Source of the DNA: Photobacterium gaetbulicola Gung47
GTDB taxonomy: Bacteria; Pseudomonadota; Gammaproteobacteria; Enterobacterales; Vibrionaceae
NCBI GenBank assembly: GCA_000940995.1
Contig: CP005973.1
Location: forward strand, 1,860,001 to 1,924,000
DNA: 64,000 nucleotides
Reading direction: 5' to 3'
The translations under genes were made by a program, and so were the position numbers. The notes under the pieces are model-generated. The model saw only the letters and a program-made list of their open reading frames with translations, was not told where the DNA came from and searched no databases. Shown here piece by piece: positions 9,781-19,098 of the stretch. Numbering within the stretch: the stretch's first letter is position 1; every line of letters begins with the position of its first letter.

Positions 9781-11891
9781 AGCTCACCTCCCGCCTGCTG
9801 CTTATACAGTTGTGCATAAGTGCCACCCGAACGACAGAGCTCCTGGTGCGAACCCTGTTCTACAATTCGACCTTGATCCATCGTGATGATCCGATCGGCA
9901 TCCCTAACAGTCGACAAGCGGTGCGCAATAATAATGACAGTCCTTCCAGAGCAGATTTCTTTCATCCGTTCCTGGATAATATGCTCAGACTGATAATCCA
10001 AAGCACTTGTCGCCTCGTCTAAAATCAATACTCCAGGATCAGTAACCAGTGCTCTGGCTATCGCAATTCTTTGACGCTGACCGCCAGAGAGGTTCCCCCC
10101 TCGCTCTTCCAGCACCGTGTCATAGCCGTGTGGCATCTGCATGATGAAGTCATGAGCGCCAACCAGTTTCGCCGCTTCAATAACTTGCTCCAGACTCAGG
10201 GACGGATCCCCCATAGCAATGTTGTTTTTGACTGTCGTTGCGAATAACACATTATCTTGCAATACCACCCCGATTTGCTGGCGCAGCCAAACGCCATCAA
10301 GGTGCCTAATATCCTGACCGTCATAAAATATGTGCCCACTGTCAGGCTGATAAAGCTTATTCAGCATGCGTACCAAGGTACTCTTGCCCGAGCCAGAGCG
10401 GCCGACAACACCGACGACCTCGCCTTCATTGATGGTAATAGAGACCTGATCCAAAGTGCTGGGGCCTTCTTGCAAATAAGAGAAGCTAACATCCTCAAGT
10501 TCAATCTTGCCCTCAAGCTTCTTTGGGGTAATCAGATGCTGTTTTGGTTGAGACTCCTCGTCAGCATTCAGGATTTCAGCTAGTCGGACAACGGCAACGC
10601 GAGCTTTTTGTAAACTTTGCCACAAATGCGCAAGCCGAATCACCGGCATCATTATATTTGTAGTCAACATACTAAAAGCAATTAGCTGACCGATTGTCAT
10701 ACCACCTGACATCACCAAATTTGCTCCAATATATAGGACGAACACGGTAGTCAATTTGCTTATCAGTTCGACTCCCTGAATTCCTCTCGCTTGGATCATC
10801 TTTCCTTTAAATACAACTTGTACGAATTCAGCTAGTATTGTATCCCACTGCCGACTCATATTTCCTTCAATACCTAGACTCTTAAGCGTTTCGATACCAG
10901 AAACATTTTCCACAAGAAATGAATTATTCCTAGCGCCTAGACCAAATTGTTGATCAAGATTTTTAAAAAATGCTGGAACATTAAATGATAGCAACACCAC
11001 ATATAATACAACCGAAGCAATAACAACCATTGTTAGTACTGGGCTATACAAATACATTACAGATAGAAGAACTAGAGTAAAGGCCAAATCAATGATCATT
11101 GTTACTGTTGAGTCATTTAAAAACTGGCTGATATTTTCCAGCTCTCTGACTCTTGAGAGAATTTGACCAACGGAGTTTTTTGAAAAATAGGAGAAAGGTA
11201 ATGCCATTAATTTAGAAAAAACCTTAGATCCTAAACTCGCATCAATCCTTGTAATTGTATGATAGAAAATATAGTCTCTCAGCAATGCCAAAGATACATC
11301 ACAAAATGAGACCACCACCATTCCAACAGTCAATAGAATGAGCGTATCAATATTATGATGAACAAGTATCTTATCAACCACTACTTGGAAAAAGAATGGT
11401 GTCACCAGAGCAAAGCACTGTAGGAAAAGAGAAGCAAGAAGGAGCTGAAAAATAACAGCCCGATGTCTCAAAAAAGCAGAAATCAACCACTTAAACCCAA
11501 AACCTTTCTCGGATTCCACAGCTGGCTCAAAGGTTACGACACCGCCATCCCAAAACAATGAAAAATCACTAGTATCAACACTTCCCATGTCACCACCATC
11601 AAGTATCAGTGTGACTTGATCGGTCCGAACTTGTTCCACGATTGCCCATTGACCATTCTTAATGCTGATCATAAACGGAGAGCATAGCTGACCAATCTCT
11701 AGCAATGTTGTTTTCTGATATTTTGCCAAAATGCCGAGTTTTTTTGCCGATCTTTGAATGGAATCAATATCAAAAAAATCCGCCCCTTCTGAATAATTTT
11801 TTATCAAGTTATGCTCTGAAGTAATAATATCATGATAGCGATAGATCTTATTCAACGCTTGAGGAGCAGTCATAAAATTCAATGTTTTCAC
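9762..11891 (-). CDS. HlyB-type ABC exporter with C39-like (non-peptidase) domain
   Basis: 709 residues. Residues 1-125 form a C39-like domain, but the place where bacteriocin exporters carry a catalytic cysteine has none (MTAPQALNKIYRYHD), as in HlyB. Membrane segments lie at about 140-430. The ATPase domain has Walker A GRSGSGKS (497-504), signature LSGGQ (601-605) and Walker B VLILDE (621-626). The GTG at 11891 gives the full C39-like domain; an ATG at 11873 is an alternative. It is the first gene of the operon, so the promoter should lie just upstream in the AT-rich gap. Together with the HlyD-type protein it forms the energised part of a type I exporter. Confidence 0.88.
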   Translation of the reverse strand: MKTLNFMTAPQALNKIYRYHDIITSEHNLIKNYSEGADFFDIDSIQRSAKKLGILAKYQKTTLLEIGQLCSPFMISIKNGQWAIVEQVRTDQVTLILDGGDMGSVDTSDFSLFWDGGVVTFEPAVESEKGFGFKWLISAFLRHRAVIFQLLLASLFLQCFALVTPFFFQVVVDKILVHHNIDTLILLTVGMVVVSFCDVSLALLRDYIFYHTITRIDASLGSKVFSKLMALPFSYFSKNSVGQILSRVRELENISQFLNDSTVTMIIDLAFTLVLLSVMYLYSPVLTMVVIASVVLYVVLLSFNVPAFFKNLDQQFGLGARNNSFLVENVSGIETLKSLGIEGNMSRQWDTILAEFVQVVFKGKMIQARGIQGVELISKLTTVFVLYIGANLVMSGGMTIGQLIAFSMLTTNIMMPVIRLAHLWQSLQKARVAVVRLAEILNADEESQPKQHLITPKKLEGKIELEDVSFSYLQEGPSTLDQVSITINEGEVVGVVGRSGSGKSTLVRMLNKLYQPDSGHIFYDGQDIRHLDGVWLRQQIGVVLQDNVLFATTVKNNIAMGDPSLSLEQVIEAAKLVGAHDFIMQMPHGYDTVLEERGGNLSGGQRQRIAIARALVTDPGVLILDEATSALDYQSEHIIQERMKEICSGRTVIIIAHRLSTVRDADRIITMDQGRIVEQGSHQELCRSGGTYAQLYKQQAGGELCLVDG

Positions 11892-12487
11892 TGTATAAGC
11901 AACCTATCATTAATCAACTAAGTTAAGACTTTCATAGCGTAAGTTCATCATATCAACATCATTATTATTTATTAAAGCATTCCTTATCGAGCCAAACTAT
12001 TACTTCGACACACTTCACAAGATCAATCACAAAAAGTTAACTTCAAAATAAAAAAAACAACTATTCATCGCAGAAACAATGAAAATAAGTTAAATAATCA
12101 CACCACTAATAATATATTGCTCCGCCAACCACGAATTAACGCAACAGCAACCCATCATTTTTAATAAGATCAGAACACCAAACACAAAAAAATCACTCAA
12201 AAAAGACGTATTCAAGCAATTGAATTTATTAAAATAAGCTTACCTTAACCTTTCAACAAATCACCATTGACACTGGGCACAGTCTAAATATTCAATCGTC
12301 ATAAATAATGTGTCCTATCTCGCAAAAAAAATAACAACCATTAATATATGACACAGTCCCTTCCGACTCGGTTAATATAAATACAAATAACATTGAATGG
12401 GTGGGTATTTTTACTTCTATTATGCTTGGTTGTTTTTTAGTCTTTTTTTAAATCAAAATAATCAACACAAAACAATGAGGGAAATAC
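11892..12487. other. AT-rich divergent intergenic region, no gene seen
   Basis: About 600 bp, strongly AT-rich, between the minus-strand biosynthetic operon and the plus-strand GH20 gene. It must hold both promoters. I see many poly-A/T tracts but no convincing ORF, tRNA or intrinsic terminator. The AT-richness suits H-NS-type silencing, which is inference. Confidence 0.5.
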
Positions 12488-15076
12488 ATGATACGAAAAT
12501 CACTCTTATCAATAGCACTTGCTACCGCACTTTGCTCACCGGCTCATGCAATGACAGCCGCTGACGTAAGCCAGTTGGGCAACGGGCTCGATATCACTTA
12601 CGGTGTCTTGGACAACACCCAAGATGACTGGCGTACCTTCCGCGGGGAGATATCATTTACCAACACCAGCAAAAAGGAGCTGCCGGCTTCGGGTTGGGCT
12701 ATCTATTTCAGCCATATCCGGATGATGAAAACACTTGCCACACCAGCCCTAAAAGTCACCCATGTAAATGGGGATATCTTCAAGCTTGAGCCTACGGCAC
12801 AGTTCACTCCATTAAAGCCCGGCGATACCTTCCACTTTGAGTTTGATGCAGGAGACTGGCAGGTTGCTAAAACCGATATCATGCCTAACTGGTATCTGGT
12901 ATCAGAAGACGCAGGCCAGGAAGTCACAGCGCTGATCACCAGCACCAGCAATAAAATCAACGGCAAAATCCCGGTCAAACCAAGTGAAGAGCTACCGTTC
13001 GTCGGTGACTTTGATTCACCAGAAAAGTGGAAGCGTTACGGCAGTAATTTGATCACCGACTATTATGATCCGTTTACCGCACAAGACCGCTTCGAGCGTA
13101 ATGCTGATCTCAGTGTAATAGACAATATTCGCGGCGTGATCCCTACCCCGGCTTCAATAACAGTAGGCACAGATCAGGTGAGCCTCGACAACACTTGGGT
13201 TGTAGTTTTCGATAATGGCTATGAAGAGCAAGCCGAGTACCTTGCCAAACAGCTTGGGTTATCAACCGCAGCATGGTCACCACAAACGCAAAAAGTCATC
13301 CATGTTGGCTGGGGGCAGATCACCATTGATGGCCAAAACAAGTGGGCCGAAGCCTACCAGCTCGACGTTGATGCTGCTGCAGAAAAGATCAACATCAAAG
13401 CGGTCGATAAGGCTGGTGCATTCTATGCTGCCCAAACCTTGCTTCAGCTGAAAGATGGCCAAGCGATCCCGGCAGCCAAGGTTGTCGATGCACCGCGGTT
13501 TGCTTACCGCGGGCTTTCGGTCGATTCCAGCCGAAACTTCCGCAGCAAAGAGTCAGTGATGCAACTTCTTGACCAGATGGCAACATTCAAGCTCAACAAA
13601 CTTCACCTCCGTCTTGCGGATGATGAAGGCTGGCGAATTGAGATTGCCGATCTACCAGAATTAACCGAAGTCGGTGCCAATCGCTGTCATGATCTGACAG
13701 GAACACAATGTATTTTGCCTTTCTTGGGAGCGGGTCCTGACGGAACGACAGAATCCAACGGCTATTATACGGCACAAGACTATAAAGATATCCTTCGCTA
13801 TGCCAATGCTCTAAATATCGAGGTGATCCCTGAGCTTGATATGCCTGGCCATGCCCATGCGGCGATCAAAGCAATGGAAGCTCGCTATACCAAGCTCATG
13901 GCGCAAGGTGACATAGCAGGGGCCGAGCAATATCTACTGACTGATCTTGATGATCAGTCGGAATACCTCTCAGTCCAGATGTTCAAGGACAACGCAATGA
14001 ATGTCTGTATGGACTCGACCTACCGCTTTGTCGATACCGTCGTAGCCAATTTAGTTTCTCTTCACCAAGGTATTCAACCGCTCAAGAAATTCCACTTTGG
14101 TGGTGACGAAATTGCCGGAGCTTGGAAAGACTCCCCGATCTGCCAAGACTTCATTGCCAACAATACCGACGGGATCAACAGTGTCACCGATCTCAGCCGT
14201 TATTTTGTAGAGCGTATTTCCACGATCACAGCCAACTACGGCCTCAACCTTGGTGGCTGGGAAGACGGCCTGATGAATGAAGGCAAGGTATACCCTCGAG
14301 CCCAACTAGCCAATACCAAGGTATCCGGTAACGCATGGCAGAATATTTGGGAATGGGGTGTCGCCGACCGAGCCTATAATCTGGCAAATAATGGCTATGA
14401 TGTAGTTTACAACCAAGCAACCCACATGTATTTCGATCACCCATACGAACCTGATCCGAACGAGCGTGGATACTACTGGGCACCTCGATATACCGATACC
14501 CGCAAGACTTTCGGCTTTATGCCGGACGATCTGTACGCCAACGCTGACTTCACTCGTGCAGGCGCCCCTATTACTAAAGATCAAGTGATTGAGGCTGCAG
14601 GCGTAAAATCACTTGAGCGCCCAGAAAAAGTGATTGGTTTGCAAGGCTCACTATGGGCGGAAACCGTACGTACCGAGGAACAATTCGAAGGTATGGTATT
14701 CCCAAGGCTGCTAGGGATGGCCGAGCGTGCCTGGCACCGAGCGCCATGGGAAGCTGATGATCTCGCGAACGTGGTTGTTGACGAGGAGGCAAGAAAGGCA
14801 GACTACAACCATTTCGCTAACTTAGTTGCACAAAAAGTATTCCCGAAAATGGAAGCAGCAGGCATTGCGTTTAACCTTCCTGTTCCGGGAGCCATCATCG
14901 AAGCGGGTCTACTGAAAGTGAACTCCCCATTCCCAGGTCTTACGGTTGAGTATTCAACAGATAACGGCAACAGCTGGCTTGTTGTTGACCAGCAGGCCCC
15001 ACCAGCCGTGACCGCTGGCGTTCAGGTCCGCACCGTATCTGGCGATCGCACCAGCCGCATAGCAACGGTGCAGTAA
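12488..15076 (+). CDS. Beta-N-acetylhexosaminidase (chitobiase), GH20
   Basis: 862 residues; GAGGG lies 8 bp before the ATG. A signal peptide (MIRKSLLSIALATALCSPAHA) sends it to the periplasm or outside. Next come an N-terminal carbohydrate-binding chitobiase domain (about 25-170), a GH20 N-domain (about 210-330), and the catalytic barrel (about 335-760) with the family Asp-Glu pair in HFGGDE near residue 540. A small C-terminal Ig-like domain follows. It releases N-acetylglucosamine from chitobiose and short chito-oligomers. Length and layout match Vibrio/Serratia chitobiases. It stands alone, with no other chitin gene next to it. Confidence 0.93.
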   Translation: MIRKSLLSIALATALCSPAHAMTAADVSQLGNGLDITYGVLDNTQDDWRTFRGEISFTNTSKKELPASGWAIYFSHIRMMKTLATPALKVTHVNGDIFKLEPTAQFTPLKPGDTFHFEFDAGDWQVAKTDIMPNWYLVSEDAGQEVTALITSTSNKINGKIPVKPSEELPFVGDFDSPEKWKRYGSNLITDYYDPFTAQDRFERNADLSVIDNIRGVIPTPASITVGTDQVSLDNTWVVVFDNGYEEQAEYLAKQLGLSTAAWSPQTQKVIHVGWGQITIDGQNKWAEAYQLDVDAAAEKINIKAVDKAGAFYAAQTLLQLKDGQAIPAAKVVDAPRFAYRGLSVDSSRNFRSKESVMQLLDQMATFKLNKLHLRLADDEGWRIEIADLPELTEVGANRCHDLTGTQCILPFLGAGPDGTTESNGYYTAQDYKDILRYANALNIEVIPELDMPGHAHAAIKAMEARYTKLMAQGDIAGAEQYLLTDLDDQSEYLSVQMFKDNAMNVCMDSTYRFVDTVVANLVSLHQGIQPLKKFHFGGDEIAGAWKDSPICQDFIANNTDGINSVTDLSRYFVERISTITANYGLNLGGWEDGLMNEGKVYPRAQLANTKVSGNAWQNIWEWGVADRAYNLANNGYDVVYNQATHMYFDHPYEPDPNERGYYWAPRYTDTRKTFGFMPDDLYANADFTRAGAPITKDQVIEAAGVKSLERPEKVIGLQGSLWAETVRTEEQFEGMVFPRLLGMAERAWHRAPWEADDLANVVVDEEARKADYNHFANLVAQKVFPKMEAAGIAFNLPVPGAIIEAGLLKVNSPFPGLTVEYSTDNGNSWLVVDQQAPPAVTAGVQVRTVSGDRTSRIATVQ

Positions 15077-15091
15077 GCACTCCTCCAGGCA

Positions 15092-15117
15092 ACCAGCCTC
15101 CACACGAGGAGGCTGGT
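15092..15117 (+). terminator. Hairpin after GH20 gene
   Basis: Perfect 10-bp inverted repeat (ACCAGCCTCC / GGAGGCTGGT, 6-nt loop) 15 bp after the stop codon. No T run follows, so it may stabilise the mRNA end rather than act as a true intrinsic terminator. Confidence 0.5.
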
Positions 15118-15270
15118 ACATCAGAGCCATGCTGCTGGCATTTCAATCATCGGCGCGATCCCTCCAACTGAAGTTACCCACTGTTTTTGTGGATAACATC
15201 AAACAATCGTTTAAAAACAGAAGGTTAGTATTTTCAAGACAATGACGGGATTTTTTTACCAACAAAAGAA

Positions 15271-15302
15271 AAGCCGCACCATTGCGATGCGGCTTGATTT
15301 TT
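15271..15302 (+). terminator. Intrinsic terminator-like hairpin
   Basis: 8-bp stem AAGCCGCA/TGCGGCTT followed by GATTTTTAT. It probably ends transcription from the GH20 gene. Confidence 0.5.
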
Positions 15303-15792
15303 ATCTCTATTCTGTTGCTCTAGTCTACCTACACAGCACACATAGAGCGTTAATTGAATTACAACTTGAGGCTTCGCCACTCATTACGTTGAGTATGCCG
15401 TGCCCGATACAGTCACAAGTTTAAATCGGGCATCAATTGTGTTTGGCGAAGAAGTATCATCACTTTGTTTGTCACTTAACCAAATTGTAGACTAAGCAAT
15501 ACCGACGCTTAGCGATAGTTGATTCACATCAACCTGCTCCCTGTACCCTTGAGCCAATGAATGAAAACAGCCCATTCCTCCGTAAGCTATATATGAGTCA
15601 GCTCATTTACAGGTCACATCATAAATATGGTACTAAATTCTACTTTTAGCAAACCTGATTTACCACATCATCAACTAAATTGTGACCGACGCCAAACTCT
15701 GTTTTGATCCACCCCACGCCGCCCGCCCCCGAAATTAGTGTAGAATGCCCCCCTCAGTTTGTTTTATGTCCAAAAGAGGTTACTTTAGCGCA
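15303..15792. other. Intergenic region upstream of TDT transporter
   Basis: About 490 bp without a supportable gene. The only clear element is an FNR-type palindrome at 15519-15532. The stretch 15700-15735 is C-rich. Confidence 0.4.
15519..15532. promoter_or_regulatory. FNR-type box
   Basis: TTGATTCACATCAA matches the FNR consensus TTGAT-N4-ATCAA exactly. It lies about 260 bp before the TDT transporter start, so it could make that gene oxygen-responsive. A CRP half-site reading is less good. Confidence 0.5.
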
Positions 15793-16758
15793 ATGCCAGC
15801 ATTTACTAATGCTTTGATACATATACCCACAGCCCAAGCCGCGCTGGCTTTAGCCTCTATGGGAACAGGTCTAGCCTGGTCACTATACTTCCCGGATCAT
15901 GCCAACTGGTACCGTGGGATAGGGGCCTTGATTGGAGCAATCCTGCTACTCCCTGTTGTGCTAAAGTACCTGCTCAACCCCAAGCGGTTCATTCAAGATC
16001 TCCGCCATCCACTATACGGCAGCTTAATGGCACCCATGTCTATGACAATGTTGGTGCTTTCCGATTATTTGTCATCAATCCATGTTGAAGTGGCTCGCGT
16101 GCTTTGGTACCCCGCTTTAGCCCTGCATATGTTTATGATGGGCTTCTTCTTTTTTTGCCAAATCAAAAATTTCCGGCTGACCAACATGTACCCTAGCTGG
16201 TTTCTTTACCCGGTAGGTGCGATCAGTGGCACCTTAGCCGGTCCTCAGCTTGGGCACCATGACTTTGCCTTGGCCATGACGGATGCCTGTATCGCCATTT
16301 ACTTCCTCATGCTGCCCGTAGTGCTCTACCGCTTATGCTTTGCCGGGCGGCTGCCTAGGCCAGCAAGGCCAACGCTGGCGATCATGGCAGCTCCTGTCAA
16401 CCTCTCACTGACAGCTTACCTACTCAATGTTAGTGAACCGGACCCGGTCTTGACCGGCGCCTTGGCAGGAGTGGGGATCACTATGACTATCCTAGTCTAC
16501 CTATGCTACTTCAATTTGCTCAAGCAACGCTTTCAGCCCTCACTGGCTGCGGTAACCTTTCCATCAGTGATCAGCGCTGTTGCCCTCGAACGCCTCACTG
16601 ATTGGTTCGCCATTCATTACCCGCACTGGTCTTGGCTAGAACGTTTGGGTATCTTTGAAATGAGTGTCGCCACCGGACTTGTTCTCTGGGTAGGCTGGAA
16701 CTACCTGGGCTACTACTGGCCTCAGGCCTCGCCCTCAAGGCTGCTTTCTAGTCATTGA
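15793..16758 (+). CDS. TDT/SLAC1-family (TehA-like) membrane transporter
   Basis: 321 residues from ATG 15793, with AAGAGG 13 bp upstream; in-frame ATGs at 15745 and 15766 lack a ribosome-binding site. About ten hydrophobic helices, for example ALALASMGTGLAW and MFMMGFFFFCQI, give the ten-helix pore layout of the tellurite-resistance/dicarboxylate and SLAC1 family (PF03595). E. coli TehA and plant anion channels belong to it. The substrate (an anion or oxyanion) cannot be read from sequence. It is monocistronic and ends in a terminator. Confidence 0.75.
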   Translation: MPAFTNALIHIPTAQAALALASMGTGLAWSLYFPDHANWYRGIGALIGAILLLPVVLKYLLNPKRFIQDLRHPLYGSLMAPMSMTMLVLSDYLSSIHVEVARVLWYPALALHMFMMGFFFFCQIKNFRLTNMYPSWFLYPVGAISGTLAGPQLGHHDFALAMTDACIAIYFLMLPVVLYRLCFAGRLPRPARPTLAIMAAPVNLSLTAYLLNVSEPDPVLTGALAGVGITMTILVYLCYFNLLKQRFQPSLAAVTFPSVISAVALERLTDWFAIHYPHWSWLERLGIFEMSVATGLVLWVGWNYLGYYWPQASPSRLLSSH

Positions 16759-16774
16759 GACAAGAAACCATATT

Positions 16775-16806
16775 AAAAAAGCGGGCTTTTCGGCCCGTTT
16801 TTTTAT
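16775..16806 (+). terminator. Intrinsic terminator of TDT gene
   Basis: CGGGC/GCCCG hairpin directly followed by seven T residues. Confidence 0.8.
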
Positions 16807-16904
16807 TGGGTATATAATTGAAGTGTAAGACCTGTCCAGCAGCCAGATAGCCAACTATTTGCGCTAACGGGGGATAATTTCACACTTGCTTGCGGAGGTA
16901 GACG

Positions 16905-17291
16905 ATGAAACACCTCGTTTTTCTTGTAGCAGTCCTCGGCTTAGCGGCCTGTACCGGCCAGTCCTATGACACGGAACTGGCCAAGGAAAACCAATGGAAA
17001 ATGCTTGGTGTTAAAGACGGTGAAAATGGCCGTTTGGTTCGCACCGAGGCTGAACTCAGAAAACTCAGCGATTTGCCGACAGGCGCAATTAACGAATATC
17101 GCCTTGGCTACCAGCAAGGTATTGAAGATTACTGCCTACCTTACAAAACCTACAAACACGGTAAAAAAGGTCAACAATACACGGGCCAGTGCCTCAATAC
17201 TAAAAATGAAAAACTAGCTATCCAAGGTTGGGAAGCCGGTTACAAAGAGTATGTTGCCGAGCAAGATCAACTCTGGTTAAACACTGAATAG
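16905..17291 (+). CDS. DUF2799-type small lipoprotein
   Basis: 128 residues; GGAGG lies 8 bp before the ATG. The signal peptide ends in the lipobox LAAC, so the mature protein is lipid-anchored at Cys16. The body has two copies of a G-W/Y-x2-G pattern (YRLGYQQGIEDYC and QGWEAGYKEY), as in DUF2799 lipoproteins of gammaproteobacteria, whose function is unknown. Flanking terminators make it monocistronic. Confidence 0.8.
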   Translation: MKHLVFLVAVLGLAACTGQSYDTELAKENQWKMLGVKDGENGRLVRTEAELRKLSDLPTGAINEYRLGYQQGIEDYCLPYKTYKHGKKGQQYTGQCLNTKNEKLAIQGWEAGYKEYVAEQDQLWLNTE

Positions 17292-17301
17292 CCTCTACAA
17301 A

Positions 17302-17328
17302 AAAGCGGCCTCTGTAGGCCGCTTTTTC
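17302..17328 (+). terminator. Intrinsic terminator of lipoprotein gene
   Basis: AAAGCGGCC/GGCCGCTTTTT hairpin with a 6-nt loop, 10 bp after the stop codon. Confidence 0.85.
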
Positions 17329-17385
17329 ATTTCTTAAGCTGTCATCATGGCCATAGCCAATAATCAGCAAAGCCCTAGTGTGGGC

Positions 17386-17478
17386 TTACTCTTGCTCAGT
17401 CTTTTTTTGCTCAGCCTTCTGCTGCTCTGCTTTTTGACGAGCCAGGAAAATTTGGGTTAACGCTAACATCTCAATCAT
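17386..17478 (-). CDS. Possible 30-residue small protein
   Basis: Reading from ATG 17478 I get 30 codons: a hydrophobic first third (MIEMLALTQIFLA) and a Gln/Lys/Glu repeat tail (KAEQQKAEQKKTEQE). AAGGTC lies 7 bp upstream. It looks like a tiny membrane-associated helix with a charged tail. I cannot name a family, and a chance ORF is possible. Confidence 0.35.
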   Translation of the reverse strand: MIEMLALTQIFLARQKAEQQKAEQKKTEQE

Positions 17479-17838
17479 TTTTTGACCTTGCAGTGTAATT
17501 TATTACCAGATAACGGCAAAATACTACAATTTAGTGTGATCAAGCTCAAATTATTTCCTTGTTTTCGTGTAACAAAACAACAAAAAATGGTGAGCGAACA
17601 AGAAAAAAGACTTTCCTCTATGTATCCCCGCGTTTTTTCAGCCCCTACCATATTTTTTACTTTTAGTTGAAAAAGGCCCATTTCACTGTTCTGCTTCCCG
17701 CCCCACAAAAACATCAACCCACCCTATAGAACCACCGCCCAAATTTGTGATACAAATGCAACCAAATGAATAACCCCGTCAAGTTCCATTCAGGTAAGAC
17801 CACTATGCTGGTATCAATATCTGTTTAAGGAGAGAACG

Positions 17839-18018
17839 ATGAAATTAAGTGATATCAAGAGCCTCCGGCAGCTTAACAGCCACTACCAAAAAAATACGCA
17901 AGGCAGTATTCATCGCCGAAGAAGAAGCAGGGTAAGAGAAGAAAATCCCATTGAGAACTTGGCTGAAAGCACGATTTGGGCAGGGCGCAACCGTCGTTAC
18001 AACACAGCCAATACATGA
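17839..18018 (+). CDS. Possible 59-residue basic small protein
   Basis: Strong ribosome-binding site AAGGAGAG 5 bp before the ATG. The product has a run of arginines at 26-31 (HRRRRSR) and a basic C-terminus (WAGRNRRYNTAN). A GC-rich intrinsic terminator follows 66 bp downstream, so this looks like a complete small transcription unit. No family recognised. The Arg-rich patch suggests nucleic-acid binding, which is inference only. Confidence 0.5.
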   Translation: MKLSDIKSLRQLNSHYQKNTQGSIHRRRRSRVREENPIENLAESTIWAGRNRRYNTANT

Positions 18019-18084
18019 CCGCAACTCATTTATTTCATCTTGCATGGCTATCGGTAAGCTATCACACCGTGACCTAGCAAGAAA

Positions 18085-18116
18085 AAACGGCCCTGAGTTT
18101 TCACTCAGGGCCGTTT
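18085..18116 (+). terminator. Intrinsic terminator (bidirectional)
   Basis: 14-bp perfect stem AAACGGCCCTGAGT/ACTCAGGGCCGTTT with a short loop, A-rich on one side and T-rich on the other. Confidence 0.7.
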
Positions 18117-18118
18117 CC

Positions 18119-18375
18119 CGTTCCTAATACCCTGGGTTCCAAGCAGGATATTCACTGGGTCTCCCCAGTAGGCCTCAATCATGCAAATGAATATCAGACC
18201 TTTTAGCCATCCTCCCCCGTTCTAAGGAGAATGGAGCTGTGTTCATAATTTGATTCTCTCAAATCTGAAAGCAATTTATCACATAATTTTAGTAACGCAA
18301 AAAAAATTTGAGCAATTGCATTATTTTTTGATTTAATCCCAGATGTTAGTGCCCAAATAACCAAAGTGGCCGGTA
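18119..18375. other. Intergenic, nothing recognised
   Basis: Lies downstream of the PPTase gene. It contains a short repeat of CTGGGT and A-tracts but no ORF I would support. Confidence 0.4.
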
Positions 18376-19098
18376 TTATGCGCAATTTTCACCCCAAACC
18401 GGTAAGTTTAGGCGCCTGATCAGCGGGTCTGCGTAATTGTGTGTCGCCCAAGACACGAGGTGCCCCTGCGCCGCAATACTACCGAGGTTGATATCACAAT
18501 CCGGCTTTCCGGCTACCTCCACCCCTATCGGCCCGTCAAGTGAGAAGCTCAACTTGTCCAGCTCATAATACAACCCCCAGCCCTTCTGCTTCAAATAGGC
18601 TTCCTTCAGCGTCCAAAATCGAATGAAGCATTCAGCCTGTTGCTCGACGGGCAGGCGATCCAGCCTTTCGCGCTCAGCCTGGGTCAGTACAGCCTGCTTG
18701 AGTCCGTCGATCTCGCTGACGGACATCCGATGCGGCGATTCGACATCGACCCCGACTTCACCGTAGCGGCTGACAATCAGAACACTGCACTCATCACAGT
18801 GACTCAAGTTGAAAAACAAACCGGACTGTCCGCCTAGATATGGCTTTCCGTAGGAGCCTTGAGAAAACACTAACTCGCTCCCGGTGCAGCCGAGGTGATC
18901 AGCGAGGATCCGGCGCATAAACCAATGGCTGACCGTATACCTGGCTTTGTCTTTATTAAAGGTGAACCGATCGACTTGATCTTGTTCACACTTAGCAAGA
19001 TCACGATAAAGCCGAGGCCAGATATCTACTTTATTTTTCATTATATAGATAACATCGTGAGCCGATAAATCGTCAGCGTAACTTTCCCCCCTAAGCAC
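18376..19098 (-). CDS. Sfp-type 4'-phosphopantetheinyl transferase
   Basis: 240 residues (start may be ATG at residue 20). The family signatures are present: NLSHC near 97-101, GVDVE at 116-120 (Mg2+ site) and FWTLKEAYLK at 161-170. It moves phosphopantetheine from CoA onto carrier serines, so it can activate Ser702 and Ser1709 of the megasynthase at 1947-7250. It overlaps the thioesterase gene by 8 bp, forming a two-gene accessory unit with it. Sfp-type enzymes have broad carrier specificity, so roles outside this window are also possible. Confidence 0.92.
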   Translation of the reverse strand: MLRGESYADDLSAHDVIYIMKNKVDIWPRLYRDLAKCEQDQVDRFTFNKDKARYTVSHWFMRRILADHLGCTGSELVFSQGSYGKPYLGGQSGLFFNLSHCDECSVLIVSRYGEVGVDVESPHRMSVSEIDGLKQAVLTQAERERLDRLPVEQQAECFIRFWTLKEAYLKQKGWGLYYELDKLSFSLDGPIGVEVAGKPDCDINLGSIAAQGHLVSWATHNYADPLIRRLNLPVWGENCA

